Positions 29,668 through 39,253 are shown, numbered from the stretch's first letter. The stretch is DNA of 64,000 bases from Orbus hercynius (GCF_003634275.1 NZ_RBWY01000001.1:248001-312000); one strand, 5' to 3'. Numbers and translations are program-made. The notes: generated by a model not told the origin, from the sequence alone.

Positions 29668-29729
29668 TCTTATTACTCACTGGTTTACATTCATAATCGT
29701 ATTGTTATGTGACTACAAATATTGAATAC

Positions 29730-31079
29730 TTAGGAATGATTAAGTTCCTCTTTTGCTTGTTCACTGATTTCATTTTTTATTGGTTTTTTCACTTCAATAC
29801 CCATTTCCCTGAACTGTTCTAACTGACCGACGATATTACCGCGTCCCTTTGTTAATTTATTCATTGAGCTATGATAAGTCTGTTGTGCTTTATCTAAACT
29901 ATTCCCAAGTACTTCCATATCTTCTATAAAACCACGAACTTTGTCATACAGTTTGCTTGCTCGCTCGGCGATTAATTCTGCATTACGATTTTGATATTCA
30001 TAGCGCCATAAGTTATTAATGGTTCGCAGTGCAACCAATAAGGTTGTAGGGCTGACAATCATGATATTGTGTTTTAATGCATCATTAATCAATGATGGAT
30101 CTTGGTCAATCGCCGCAAGGAAAGCGGGCTCAACAGGAATAAACATTAATATATAATCAAGTGATTTCACACCGTTGAGTTTATGGTAATCTTTTTGGCT
30201 GAGCTGTTTAATGTGATTACGAACAGCAATAAGATGCTCACTCATCGCTTTGAATTTTTCTTGCTCATCGTCACTATTAAAATACCGTTCATATGCAATT
30301 AACGTCATTTTAGCATCAATAATTACATCATTACCTTGCGGTAAATGAACAATAACATCGGGCTGCATGCGTTGATTATTGTCGTTATTTAAACTGACTT
30401 GTAACTCATACTCATAGCCTTCTCGCAAACCAGAATTTTCTAAAATTCGGTTAAGAATCACTTCGCCCCAGTTACCTTGAGTTTTATTATTACCTTTGAG
30501 TGCATTAGTCAGATTGATAGCTTCTTTCGCCATCTGGTCATTAAGTTTTTGCAGATTGCGAATTTCAAATGTGAGGGTATGCCGCTCTTTTGCTTCTTGT
30601 CCGAAGCTATCTTGAACTTGTTTTTTAAACCCTTCTAACTGTTCTTTAAGTGGCGTTAAGAGATGATTTAAGCTTTGCTGGTTTTGTTGTTCAATTTTTT
30701 TACCACTTTGATCAAAAATTCGATTTGCTAGGTTTTCAAACTGTTCATTTAATCGTTGTTCGCTTTGAATTAAGATTTTTTGTTTTTCATCCGCTAAGAT
30801 TCGACTCTCTTCAAGGCGTGTTTTTTGTTCGCTGTTTTCAATACTAAGCTGCAAGTTTTGTTGTCTTATTTGCGATAATTCATTTTGTAATAGGGATATT
30901 TCAGCTAGTAATACCTCATTATCCGTTTTTTTTTGTTCAAGTTGTAAATCAAACAGCTGCTGTTGATTATTGAATGTTAGGCGTAGTTTAACAATCCAGA
31001 CAATAAGGACTAGTAGAATTAATAAGGTGATACCACCGAGTGGCAGTACGAGCAGATCAAGTAGCGTGGTATCTGGCAT
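29730..31079 (-). CDS. rmuC: DNA recombination protein RmuC
   Basis: 449-aa RmuC. One N-terminal membrane segment (GGITLLILLVLIVWIV), a long coiled coil (about residues 35-190), then the conserved nuclease-like core: KGNNKTQGNWGEVILNRILENSGL, PDVIVHLPQGNDVIIDAKMTL and SPTTLLVALRTINNLWRYE. The PD/DAK residues resemble a PD-(D/E)XK fold. RmuC limits inversion at short inverted repeats. The start codon shares one base with the epmA stop (TAATG), indicating coupling. Confidence 0.94.
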   Translation of the reverse strand: MPDTTLLDLLVLPLGGITLLILLVLIVWIVKLRLTFNNQQQLFDLQLEQKKTDNEVLLAEISLLQNELSQIRQQNLQLSIENSEQKTRLEESRILADEKQKILIQSEQRLNEQFENLANRIFDQSGKKIEQQNQQSLNHLLTPLKEQLEGFKKQVQDSFGQEAKERHTLTFEIRNLQKLNDQMAKEAINLTNALKGNNKTQGNWGEVILNRILENSGLREGYEYELQVSLNNDNNQRMQPDVIVHLPQGNDVIIDAKMTLIAYERYFNSDDEQEKFKAMSEHLIAVRNHIKQLSQKDYHKLNGVKSLDYILMFIPVEPAFLAAIDQDPSLINDALKHNIMIVSPTTLLVALRTINNLWRYEYQNRNAELIAERASKLYDKVRGFIEDMEVLGNSLDKAQQTYHSSMNKLTKGRGNIVGQLEQFREMGIEVKKPIKNEISEQAKEELNHS

Positions 31080-32065
31080 TAAGCATTCTCCAGATTGAAA
31101 CTCATTACTTGGCTAATCGTCATTTGATTGAGTGCTAACATAATAAGTCGATCTAACCCTACAGCAACTCCAGAACATTCAGGAAGTCCTGCAGCCATTG
31201 CTGCTAGCAAATATTCATCAATTATTTGAACCGGTAGCCCTTTACTGAGGCGATCTTGATTATCGCGCTCAAAACGTGCTCGTTGCTCTTTAGTATTAAT
31301 TAACTCTTTGAAGCCATTAGCCAGCTCAACACCTTTATAGTAAAACTCAAAACGTTTGGCTGTGCGGTGATCCTCGCAGCAGATTTCAGCTAGTGCCGCT
31401 TGTGTTGCAGGGAAATGGTAGATAGCGGTAGGTTTTTCCTGGCCGATATGTGGTTCAATACCAAAGGTGAATAAAAATTGTAATAGGGTATCGATATCAA
31501 CATCTTGGGTATTAAAGCTTAATTCGAGTTTATCTACCGCGTTGATGAGATCTTCTCGACTCGCTTCAAAAGGATCAAGGCTTAAGTATTTGATAAATGC
31601 GTTTTGATAACTTATATATTCAGCAGGCTGCGTGTCTAAAATAAGCTGTAACAGATCATCAACTTCGTTAATCATTTGCATCATATCAAATTGAATACGA
31701 TACCACTCTAACATGGTAAATTCTGGATTGTGATAACGTCCGATCTCTTCATGGTTACGAAAACATTTGCAAATTTGATAAATCGGCCCACTTCCTGCGG
31801 CGATAAGTCGTTTCATATGGTACTCAGGGCTAGTGATTAAGGATAATTTTTTCCCTAATAGTAAGTCCATATTACCCGGTTTAGTAAAGATAGTTTGGAA
31901 TGAACTTAAATGTAAATCGGTCACTGCTGCTGCGCTTAAAATTGGTGTTTCGACTTCGAGAATGCAACGATCGGCAAAAAATTCCCTGATTTTTTTAATA
32001 ATCTTAGCGCGCTTTAATAAAAGATCGATGGATGCTGTTGGTTGCCAATTTTCTGGGTTTATCAT
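31079..32065 (-). CDS. epmA: EF-P lysyltransferase EpmA
   Basis: 328-aa class II lysyl-tRNA synthetase paralogue without an anticodon domain. Motif 2 region [23 protein letters not shown] and motif 3 [12 protein letters not shown] are present; [16 protein letters not shown] at the N-terminus is typical. EpmA (PoxA/GenX) attaches (R)-beta-lysine to elongation factor P, which relieves ribosome stalling at polyproline. Length matches E. coli (325). Coupled to rmuC by a one-base overlap. epmB and efp are not in the window. Confidence 0.96.
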   Translation of the reverse strand: MINPENWQPTASIDLLLKRAKIIKKIREFFADRCILEVETPILSAAAVTDLHLSSFQTIFTKPGNMDLLLGKKLSLITSPEYHMKRLIAAGSGPIYQICKCFRNHEEIGRYHNPEFTMLEWYRIQFDMMQMINEVDDLLQLILDTQPAEYISYQNAFIKYLSLDPFEASREDLINAVDKLELSFNTQDVDIDTLLQFLFTFGIEPHIGQEKPTAIYHFPATQAALAEICCEDHRTAKRFEFYYKGVELANGFKELINTKEQRARFERDNQDRLSKGLPVQIIDEYLLAAMAAGLPECSGVAVGLDRLIMLALNQMTISQVMSFNLENA

Positions 32066-32318
32066 AACGTGGTTAGCTCGTGTGTAATAAAAATGTTAGG
32101 TTAAAATTGGTGACTAGTTTAAAGAAATAACCCCAATATTAAAAGCCAATAATGGCCGATAGCTTAAAAATCACCGGCTCTCTAGGCTGCTTGTTGTGAG
32201 TTCTTGTTTATTTTAACATCATTTTACGTGTTATATCGCAAATCGATCTGTTATTGTGCCCATTGCTACCGTTTTCACTTATTATTTTGATATTCGTATG
32301 ATGGCAGAGTTTTGCTAT

Positions 32319-32801
32319 ATGAAGTTCACTGGATTTTCATTATTAGAAATATTGGTCGTGATTTTGATGACATCCATCCTCTCTGTGGGAGGGATAAGCA
32401 GTTGGCGGGACTTAAGAGATCGTAATGAACTACTGACCGTTACACTAGCACTCACCTCATTTTTAAATGAGGTTAAGTCTGATGCTAACCGACACAATGA
32501 TAATTTAACGGTATACGTGATTAGATCGCATTCTCTGCCGTGGTGTATTGCTGTAAGCCGGCATCATCGGCCGGCTGATTGTCAGACCAAATTACGCTTT
32601 ATACCTGATCATAAGCAAGTTGATTTGATTGGTTTAACGACTGATTCGGCATTGATTTTTTATGGACGGCACAATTCGGCAACGCCGACCAGCATTCGCC
32701 TTAGCAATCGTATCGGTAATAGTCAGATTATTATTTCTATGCCGGGAAGAATTCGTTACTGTAGTTATCAGACCTATTTAAGCGGATTTAGCCCGTGCTA
32801 A
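32319..32801 (+). CDS. ppdA: Minor pseudopilin, PpdA type
   Basis: 160-aa prepilin-like protein. The type IV N-methylation signature is KFTG|FSLLEILVVILM: cleavage after Gly5 with Glu5 of the mature chain, then a hydrophobic helix. I start it at ATG 32319, which gives the short leader MKFTG; the open frame begins further upstream at 32256 but would make an unusually long leader. The remainder is a GspH/PpdA-like beta-rich domain with two Cys pairs (LPWCIAV..ADCQTK; YCS). First of four overlapping pseudopilin genes, the ppdA-ppdB-ygdB-ppdC order of enterics. Symbol by position and similarity in layout. Confidence 0.75.
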   Translation: MKFTGFSLLEILVVILMTSILSVGGISSWRDLRDRNELLTVTLALTSFLNEVKSDANRHNDNLTVYVIRSHSLPWCIAVSRHHRPADCQTKLRFIPDHKQVDLIGLTTDSALIFYGRHNSATPTSIRLSNRIGNSQIIISMPGRIRYCSYQTYLSGFSPC

Positions 32802-33358
32802 GACGTGGATTTTCATTGTTAGAGATGCTGCTAGCGTTGGCTCTAACATCATTTATTATGCTGAGTATTGTAGCTTTTTATCCTAAGTTTCATATGGGGA
32901 TGATGAATATTTATCAACAAAATCGTCTTGAGCAGTTAACTGAGCAAGCTTTATCTGGGTTATTTAAAGATCTCAAGCGTGCTGGCTTTATTGCCAGTTC
33001 CCCAAAGGATATTAAACAACCAGCGATAACGATTAATCCATCGGGTGATTGCATCATAATTCGTTATGATTCCACAATTAGTGGTATTTGGCGCGATCAC
33101 ACAAATTTGGGGCAACGATCTGATGTTTTCGCTTACCGTTATTATCAACATAATCTTAGCGCTCAAAATGGTGCGACGCATTGTGGCAAGGCTGTCACTC
33201 GTTGGGAAAAATTATTTGATCCCAATGAAGTTGCTGTATTGCAATTTGAGGCAAAGCAATACCGTTCTAGCACAAAAGTAACTATTTTGGTGGGATTAAT
33301 CCGTTTTCCTTCGATTAAGTATCAAGCGACTTATTATGTTAGGAATTATAATGTCTAA
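32795..33358 (+). CDS. ppdB: Minor pseudopilin, PpdB type
   Basis: 187-aa prepilin-like protein with leader MLRRG and FSLLEMLLALALTSFIM (Glu at +5 after cleavage). It resembles PilW/GspJ-type minor pilins (PpdB). GTG start overlaps the ppdA stop by 7 bp (GTGCTAA), so translation is coupled. These minor pilins probably prime assembly of a thin pilus, perhaps for DNA uptake; the function in E. coli is not settled. Confidence 0.75.
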   Translation: MLRRGFSLLEMLLALALTSFIMLSIVAFYPKFHMGMMNIYQQNRLEQLTEQALSGLFKDLKRAGFIASSPKDIKQPAITINPSGDCIIIRYDSTISGIWRDHTNLGQRSDVFAYRYYQHNLSAQNGATHCGKAVTRWEKLFDPNEVAVLQFEAKQYRSSTKVTILVGLIRFPSIKYQATYYVRNYNV

Positions 33359-33779
33359 ATTTATTTTAAAGAAAAGTGATGGGTTTAGTGCGATAGCGAT
33401 GGTGATGATGTTGTTTTTGTTGACGAGCGTTTTACTAACTGAGTTTCGCCGAACTTCATTATCGACTCAAAAACGCACGGTTGTTGACAAACAACATTAT
33501 CAAAACAAAAATTACGCTTTATCAGCGATTCAATGGGCATTAACATTGGAGTGGGAATTACCCGATAACACTTGGTATTGCAAAAAACATCCTACTAGCT
33601 TGTTTTATGCTTGTATCAAGTTAGCGACATTATCGAATAATAATTACACAGTGATTAAAGGGCAATCAGGGGAATTTACTTATTACCACTTGGCAAATTA
33701 TCGGCAAGGTCGGCTAAAAATTGAGCATGGACATTGGCTTGATTATTGCCCACAAAAAAGACAAGCAGATTGTGAATAA
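33351..33779 (+). CDS. ygdB: YgdB-like pilus assembly protein
   Basis: 142-aa protein: N-terminal leader KKSDG followed by FSAIAMVMMLFLLTSVLL, a hydrophobic helix without the canonical Glu5, as in YgdB/PilX-type proteins (DUF2509). The C-terminal domain has Cys residues (WYCKKH, FYACIK, LDYCPQK). Start ATG 33351 has AGGA at 6 nt and overlaps ppdB by 8 bp. Third gene of the cluster. Confidence 0.7.
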   Translation: MSKFILKKSDGFSAIAMVMMLFLLTSVLLTEFRRTSLSTQKRTVVDKQHYQNKNYALSAIQWALTLEWELPDNTWYCKKHPTSLFYACIKLATLSNNNYTVIKGQSGEFTYYHLANYRQGRLKIEHGHWLDYCPQKRQADCE

Positions 33780-34101
33780 TGATTTTAATGGGCAAAGTGG
33801 AATATCTTTGCTAGAGGTCTTGATAGCAATTTTATTAATCAATATTGTTATTTTAGGATTTCTGAATATGCAGTCTGTCTTACTCGCTAATCTATCACAG
33901 GCTAAAGAGCAACAACAGGCAGAACATATTGCTTTTCAGTTGCTAGACATATATCCCAATACTGACTTAATTGAGCTGCCATCTAATTGGCTTTATCGAA
34001 TTATGATTACACCTTATTTGGATCATTGTCATATTGTTCGTATAACAGTTCAACCTAACTTAGGTAATAGTGTTACCCAAGATAGGTGGTATTGCTATTG
34101 A
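33772..34101 (+). CDS. ppdC: Minor pseudopilin, PpdC type
   Basis: 109-aa prepilin-like protein with NGQSG|ISLLEVLIAILLINIVILGF. A GTG at 33772, overlapping ygdB by 8 bp, is the likely start, because upstream in-frame codons would give a long odd leader. It matches the PilV/GspI (PpdC) type. In E. coli recC follows ppdC; here the next gene is convergent rhlB. Confidence 0.7.
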   Translation: MNNDFNGQSGISLLEVLIAILLINIVILGFLNMQSVLLANLSQAKEQQQAEHIAFQLLDIYPNTDLIELPSNWLYRIMITPYLDHCHIVRITVQPNLGNSVTQDRWYCY

Positions 34102-34111
34102 TAAGGTTAAA

Positions 34112-35359
34112 TTAAGCCTTATTCATGGGTTTTTTAGTGCGGCGACCATTATTAAAAGGGCGTGGTGCTTTGGGTTTTGGTAGATCGCTCAACAACGCAC
34201 TAGAATCATAATGACTGACCGGAATTGAATGACCTATAACATTTTCGATTCCTGGTAAATTATGAGAATACCGATCGCACGCAAAGGAAATTGAAACGCC
34301 ATCATCACCAGCACGGCCAGTTCGACCGATACGATGACGGTAATCATCACAATCATCCGGTAGATCATAATTAAAAACATGTGTAACATGTGGAATATGC
34401 AAACCTCTGGCGGCAACGTCAGTTGCAACAAGGATATCTAACTCACCTTGAGTAAATTTTTCAAGTACTGTAAGTCGCTTTTTTTGCGCGATATCGCCGT
34501 TAAGTAAACCCACTCGATGCCCATCGGCAACTAAATGCCGCCAAATTTTATCGCAGGTAACCTTAGTGTTAGCAAATATGATTGCGCGCTCTGGCCATTC
34601 TTCTTCAATTAATGTTTGTAACAGCGGTAATTTTTCTTCATTTGATGGGAAAAACAGTTCTTCTTTAATACGATGGCCAATTTTTTGTTCGGGCTCAACT
34701 TCAATATACTGTGGTTCATTCATATATTCAAATGCAAGCTCTCTAACATTGTGCGATAGGGTCGCTGAAAATAGCATGGTAAAGCGTTTTTTAGCTGGCA
34801 CCATTTGGCGAAATAGCCAACGAATATCGCGGATAAAGCCTAAATCAAACATGCGATCGGCTTCGTCTAGTACAACAACTTGGACCGCATCTAAATTAAT
34901 ATATTTTTGTTTTGCATAATCTATTAATCGACCCGTTGTTGCAATGAGAATATCAACGCCTTCCGCTATTACTTTTAGCTGTTTATCATACCCATCACCA
35001 CCAAACGCTAATCCTAAATGTAAGCCAGTTTCAGCAGCGAGTATTTGAGCATCATGATGAATTTGTACAGCCAGTTCTCGTGTTGGCGCTAATATGATTG
35101 CCCTTGGCTGATTTTTTTGATGATTTTCAATTGGTTGGTGATTAAGTAAATAATTAAATGTTGCTGTTAAAAAAGCAATAGTTTTCCCCGTTCCTGTTTG
35201 CCCTTGTCCTGCTATATCAAGACCTTTCGTTGTATGATGCAATGATTTTTCTTGAATCGGTGTACAGTAGTGAAAGCCATTTTTGTGCAATGCACTCAAC
35301 ACTAACGGGTTTAATTCGAATTGATCAAATGATGTTTTTGTCAAATAAGATTGTGTCAT
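34112..35359 (-). CDS. rhlB: ATP-dependent RNA helicase RhlB
   Basis: 415-aa DEAD-box helicase. Motifs: Q-motif [63 protein letters not shown] and [39 protein letters not shown] is the RhlB-specific block. RhlB joins the RNase E degradosome. Start at ATG 35359 ([16 protein letters not shown]); a TTG ten codons upstream is less likely. It lies divergent from trxA, the usual enteric neighbour. The C-terminal tail is basic ([10 protein letters not shown]) and shorter than in E. coli. Confidence 0.96.
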   Translation of the reverse strand: MTQSYLTKTSFDQFELNPLVLSALHKNGFHYCTPIQEKSLHHTTKGLDIAGQGQTGTGKTIAFLTATFNYLLNHQPIENHQKNQPRAIILAPTRELAVQIHHDAQILAAETGLHLGLAFGGDGYDKQLKVIAEGVDILIATTGRLIDYAKQKYINLDAVQVVVLDEADRMFDLGFIRDIRWLFRQMVPAKKRFTMLFSATLSHNVRELAFEYMNEPQYIEVEPEQKIGHRIKEELFFPSNEEKLPLLQTLIEEEWPERAIIFANTKVTCDKIWRHLVADGHRVGLLNGDIAQKKRLTVLEKFTQGELDILVATDVAARGLHIPHVTHVFNYDLPDDCDDYRHRIGRTGRAGDDGVSISFACDRYSHNLPGIENVIGHSIPVSHYDSSALLSDLPKPKAPRPFNNGRRTKKPMNKA

Positions 35360-35544
35360 AAAATTATAGTTTACTTCGTGTTTTTCCAAAATTGCTGTGA
35401 GTATAACACATCATGTAGAAATACAGCACTAATTATTCCTCCCTATTGTTTCAATTACTGGTGAAGAACTAAAATATAGCCTAATATGTTTGACAGTAAA
35501 ATCGAGTTTAATAACTTATAATTATCTAATAGGTGGAGAATAAA

Positions 35545-35871
35545 ATGAGTAATGCTATTGTCGCGTTAACAGAAGCTAATTTTGATAAAATCCTGGCTGA
35601 AACAACTAAACCTGTTTTGGTTGATTTTTGGGCTGAATGGTGCGGTCCATGTAAAATGATTGCACCAATTCTTGAAGAAATCGCACAAGATTATGCTGAT
35701 CAATTAGTTATTGCAAAATTGAATGTTGATCAAAATCCATCAATTTCTCCAAAATTTGGAATTCGTGGTATTCCAACATTACTCTTATTTAAAGAGGGTA
35801 AAGTAGTTGCAACGCAAGTAGGTGCTTTATCTAAACTACAATTAAAAACGTTTTTAGATAATCATCTATAA
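35545..35871 (+). CDS. trxA: Thioredoxin 1
   Basis: 108-aa thioredoxin with the active site WCGPCK (cysteines at 33 and 36), [20 protein letters not shown] before and the cis-proline in RGIPTLLLF. It reduces protein disulfides using TrxB/NADPH. Start at ATG 35545 after GGTGGAG. Upstream, TTGACA (35490) and TATAAT (35517) are 21 nt apart, too far to be a standard promoter pair together. Strong terminator directly after. rho, which follows trxA in enterics, is absent here; an eroded accessory region begins instead. Confidence 0.97.
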   Translation: MSNAIVALTEANFDKILAETTKPVLVDFWAEWCGPCKMIAPILEEIAQDYADQLVIAKLNVDQNPSISPKFGIRGIPTLLLFKEGKVVATQVGALSKLQLKTFLDNHL

Positions 35872-35881
35872 TTATATTACG

Positions 35882-35921
35882 CTTATTACTGCATCATTGA
35901 TGCAGTAATAAGTTTATTTTT
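35882..35921 (+). terminator. Terminator of trxA
   Basis: Perfect 14-bp stem CTTATTACTGCATC / GATGCAGTAATAAG, 3-nt loop, then TTTATTTTT. Confidence 0.92.
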
Positions 35922-36640
35922 GTCATTCTCTTTTATTCAAGATAAATATTGTTTACGCTGAGTTAATTATCTTTTTGATCATTGCAATTGCTAGTCTATT
36001 AATTGTTATTACTCTGCTGTTTTAACTTTCCCTTCTGATAAAAATTACTGTTTTTCATGTGTGCATCGAAATTAACACAGTTGGCTATATCTATCTGCTA
36101 GAATTAACATTATAGTCACATAAAATCGTCTTTTTACTGTTTGAGTTAATTGTATTGATTCTAATATATGCTAAGTGTTGGCAAAGAATCTATTCTGACA
36201 AATTAAAGGTTACCTATTTAGTCGTGCTCTTGTTGTTGGTAATAACGTCTGTGTGGCGGAATTTACTAACGCTAAAGCAACAGATGTACAGCAAGTATAT
36301 GCTTACTAGCGACTACAAATACCCTATTAACAATGGTTGATTTTCAAAATGAAGAGGCACGTGGTAAGTTGGCCTGTTTTGCTCCTTAAACCTCAAGGAA
36401 TAACAGTTTGTGTATTACTTGCAGATAGCTTGCTGCCATGGTTAATTTCAATAACTTGGGTACCGTAATCATGATCAGCTGCCATTATAATCTCCAAATA
36501 TTTAGCAATAGATTAGTGTAAGTGGTGGCATATGATAAATAAAGAAGATAGAAGTTTAACTTGAGAAATAGATATTTACAGATTGGCATTGTTGTTTGTA
36601 GAATTAAGAATAACCTTTAGTAACGTACTGCGAGAACTTT
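35922..36640. other. Intergenic scar region
   Basis: About 720 bp without an intact gene. It contains an alpha/beta-hydrolase tail on the minus strand (listed separately). On the plus strand, at 36199-36309, there is a short protein-like frame GYLFSRALVVGNN..VCVAEFTNAKATDVQQ ending in a stop; I could not assign it. The rest is AT-rich with no ribosome-site-plus-frame pairs. The picture is of decayed genes at the edge of an accessory zone. Confidence 0.5.
36393..36509 (-). pseudogene. Decayed alpha/beta-hydrolase C-terminal remnant
   Basis: Minus-strand frame reading SIAKYLEIIMAADHDYGTQ, then VIEINHGSKLSASNTQTVIP, then stop. It parallels the C-terminal part of the intact hydrolase at 39395-40633 (ITAKTLVICDEEDHGTP, then IEINKEISDAIANSQLVIL), including the acid-residue loop. 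Only this strand-loop-helix piece is left; the catalytic serine half is absent. A shifted frame just downstream (GAKQANLPRASSF) may be the histidine segment. It looks like the remnant of a second, related hydrolase in opposite orientation. Confidence 0.55.
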
Positions 36641-37468
36641 ATGGGATTAAGGAACTGGATATTTAATACAACAGGAATCTGTTTAAAAAAAACAGAGGGA
36701 CCATTTGTTTTTAATGAATTATATAATAAAAAGGTTCAGTTAAATGCAGTGAAAAAGCTAGAAATACTTGCTTTAGGTTCTTCTCATGGCGCTTACTCAT
36801 TTATTCCTGAAATAATAGGACGAAATTCATTTAATTTATGTTCTACCAGTCAAGATTTATATTATTCATACCAATTATACAAAAAGTTGAATAATTCTTA
36901 TGACGAGTTAAAAACTATCGTTTTATTTTACTCTATTTTTTCCAATGGTTTTGAAATCGAAAAAACTAAGGAAAAATCAATAAGTGCTTACTTTAAGTTT
37001 CTATATAATATCGAACCTAAATTTAATAATAACGAATTAATTTTAGAACAGAAGAAAATTAAAATTTTTAGAATGCAAACTAATATGTTTGAAAAAATTG
37101 ATAATGGATTCTTGTATCATAAAGATAAACCGCTAGACTGTTTTAATGTAAATGATCGAGTGAATATACACCTAAGAGAAAATAAACGAGAGAATGATCA
37201 ATTAGATTATGTTGTAAAGTTGATAAATGAATGTAATAAAAATAATCAAAAATTATGTATTATTCTATCGCCAGCTAGGCGTGATTATAAGCGACTAGTT
37301 CCTAATAACTCTTTTGAGAAAATACTTGAGTTAAAAAAACAATACAAGTTTGAAATGATTGACTTTTTTAACTCAAATCTCTTTAATGATGATGATTTTT
37401 TTGATTGCGATCATGTTAACTTAGTTGGTGCAAAAAAATTATCAAACCGTTTAAAAGACTATTTATAA
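36641..37468 (+). CDS. SGNH-hydrolase-like protein (275 aa)
   Basis: Not a family I can name. The N-terminal third has ILALGSSHGAYSF (residues 42-54), like block I of SGNH/GDSL hydrolases with Ser47/Ser48 as possible nucleophile, and the C-terminal DCDHVNLVGAKKLS (Asp255, His258) fits block V (D-x-x-H). These two blocks and the alternating beta/alpha pattern suggest an O-acyl-esterase or acetyltransferase-accessory (DltD/AlgX-like) fold. No signal peptide or membrane segment is visible, so it would be cytosolic or part of a split system. It is AT-rich and stands alone among decayed genes, which points to horizontal origin. The start has only a weak GAGA ribosome site. Confidence 0.6.
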   Translation: MGLRNWIFNTTGICLKKTEGPFVFNELYNKKVQLNAVKKLEILALGSSHGAYSFIPEIIGRNSFNLCSTSQDLYYSYQLYKKLNNSYDELKTIVLFYSIFSNGFEIEKTKEKSISAYFKFLYNIEPKFNNNELILEQKKIKIFRMQTNMFEKIDNGFLYHKDKPLDCFNVNDRVNIHLRENKRENDQLDYVVKLINECNKNNQKLCIILSPARRDYKRLVPNNSFEKILELKKQYKFEMIDFFNSNLFNDDDFFDCDHVNLVGAKKLSNRLKDYL

Positions 37469-37481
37469 ATAACTGTTTTAT

Positions 37482-37525
37482 GCGCTGGCGGGCCGTTGAG
37501 CCCCGCCTCACCTGCGCACTAACGC
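37482..37525. repeat. GC-rich inverted-repeat island
   Basis: 44 bp of about 75 percent GC in an AT-rich neighbourhood. It contains GGCGGG / CCCGCC arms around an ~9-nt loop, flanked by GCGC on both sides. It lies 13 bp after the SGNH-like gene and lacks a T-run, so it is not a usual terminator. It may be a piece of a foreign element end or an orphan repeat; I saw no second copy in the window. Confidence 0.4.
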
Positions 37526-37894
37526 TATGAGAAATTGTGCATTTTTTAAAACTGGCGAAACAGCCTTATTAACAACAAGTTTTGATACATTTTTGATTAA
37601 AAATATCTTTGTAAATCCTTGCAAGTCAGTATTGCAGGCTCATTTTAGTAAACAAAATAAGATAAGGTAAAATTTAGAATTAGGGGCGATTTCCAGAAAA
37701 GTTATTCAGTTACCATTTTATAACCTGCGAATTATCAAAATTACTTTTCTCCAGGTAACCTGAATTTTGGCGCTATATATTATATGGCTAAATATTAATC
37801 AATTTATTATCTATGATTATTTATACAATATTTGTGCTGGAATAATTGATTGAGTGCATGAACATGATGATACAGATAGGAATAAAATTGCTGG
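37526..37894. other. Intergenic stretch without recognised genes
   Basis: A 47-codon frame on the plus strand (37527-37670, MRNCAFFKTGETALLTT..) has no ribosome site and no recognisable match. Otherwise AT-rich, with no clear signals. Confidence 0.4.
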
Positions 37895-38337
37895 TTAAAA
37901 AATGAGCCTTATTCTTTTTGAGGTGATTTGGTTCGTTTTGTGTATTGCTGTTACGCCTTGGGAGAGAATGGCGGAAGCGCAGGACAAATAAAGTTTTGCC
38001 AACTCTGCATCTATGGTTTTGATTTTTTTACATATTTTCATATTGAAAATTCTCCATAAATTACTTGTTATACGTTTTAGTAGACGTTTAAATACTGGAC
38101 TGCTATGGACTAAAATAATATGGTGTACAATCAAAGTAAAATCTAATTTTTTTATTAAATACTTATACTTATTTTTTTGTGGCATTTTTATGAGCATAGC
38201 CATAATTCAGAACTAATTATGCACATTCTCGTTTAAATTCACTACTTAATTGTCTTGTCACGGGATAATCTCCTTAATTGATGGTTTATCATGTCGCTAA
38301 GAATGTCTCCAAGAAAAATATACCGTTACTGATTTTT
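37895..38337 (-). mobile_element. Decayed IS3-family orfA remnant
   Basis: On the minus strand GGAGATTATCCC precedes a GTG start and the frame (M)TRQLSSEFKRECA, the typical N-terminus of IS3-family OrfA, then a stop; after it the reading continues LVLNYGYAHKNATKK, as in OrfA, and then breaks up. Near 37900-37960 the frame QGVTAIHKTNQITSKRIR may be the later OrfA linker. No OrfB or intact ends are seen. The same 5' leader is repeated at 41155-41225. Confidence 0.6.
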
Positions 38338-38362
38338 ACTTTTTTATTTTATGAACATAAAA

Positions 38363-39253
38363 CTATATCGAATCAATTAATGTAGTTTCATTTAGTTCAT
38401 TAACTAAAAAATCTATCACGGCTCTTATATTATTTGATGAACGCAACTCAGGGTAAGATACAATCCAAAGCTCATCAAAGAAAATATGCTTTTTAATAGC
38501 GATTAATTCTTTATTATTTTTGACTAACATATCAGGTAATACTGCAATACCTAACCCAGCTTCCACAGAAGCAACTTGGTTAGCAACACTGGTTGTAACT
38601 AACTTAGATGCTGTATTCGGAATATTTACAGCTAACCACTTTGCACTGGGTAAATGGGAATAGCTATTACTCCAAGTAATAAAGCTATAGCGATCCATAT
38701 TATCGGCATAAGGCTTTTTAAAAGGTAATAGATAGTTTTGGTGTGCATAGAGACTGTATGACATTCGGCCTACTCGCCTAACTAATAAATTATTTTGCTC
38801 TGGCCGCACAAAACGCAATGCAATATCTACTTCATGCGTTACAAACCCCACACTATTAATACCCGAAACAATTTCTAATTGTAATTTAGGGTATTTTTGA
38901 TAAAGCTTAGGTAAAACAGGAATAATTAAGTGGTTAGCCAGACTTTCTGCCGTAGCTAATTTAACGTTCCCCTCCACATCCATTTGTAACGTTGCTGCCG
39001 TATGCTCAAGCCCCATAAACTTAGCTTCAATTTCCTCGGCATAATGAAAGATACTTTTTGCTTGTTCGGTTAAATAATACCCTGTTTGATGGCGAGTAAA
39101 TAATGTGACTTTTATATCTTTTTCGAGGGCACTAATTCTACGTGCAATTGTTGATTGGCTCACTTTTAAATCAAGTGCAGACTGTGTAAGGTTACCCGTT
39201 TTTGCAACATGCAAAAAATACTGTAAATCATCCCAATTTAATCGTCTATTCAT
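38363..39253 (-). CDS. LysR-family transcriptional regulator
   Basis: 296-aa LysR regulator. N-terminal winged helix: MNRRLNWDDLQYFLHVAKTG and NLTQSALDLKVSQSTIARRI SALEKDI type sequence (residues ~1-60), followed by a substrate-binding domain (about 90-290) with KLATAESLANHLIIPVLP and QVASVEAGLGIAVLPDMLV. It is divergent from the SnoaL-hydrolase gene with a 141-bp shared region that holds a palindrome, so it most likely controls that gene and its own expression. The ligand is unknown. Confidence 0.9.
   Translation of the reverse strand: MNRRLNWDDLQYFLHVAKTGNLTQSALDLKVSQSTIARRISALEKDIKVTLFTRHQTGYYLTEQAKSIFHYAEEIEAKFMGLEHTAATLQMDVEGNVKLATAESLANHLIIPVLPKLYQKYPKLQLEIVSGINSVGFVTHEVDIALRFVRPEQNNLLVRRVGRMSYSLYAHQNYLLPFKKPYADNMDRYSFITWSNSYSHLPSAKWLAVNIPNTASKLVTTSVANQVASVEAGLGIAVLPDMLVKNNKELIAIKKHIFFDELWIVSYPELRSSNNIRAVIDFLVNELNETTLIDSI

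Noticed and set aside
35490-35522. trxA promoter TTGACA / TATAAT
   Set aside because: Both boxes are good but 21 nt apart, too far for a standard sigma-70 pair; mentioned only in the trxA entry.
36155-36340. 61-codon frame on the plus strand after trxA
   Set aside because: No ribosome site and no recognised motif; an overlapping frame looks more protein-like but is also broken. Treated as a decayed region.
37482-37525. Integron attC site
   Set aside because: GTTGAGC fits the GTTRRRY core by chance, but no matching inverse core RYYYAAC is correctly placed and there is no integron integrase.
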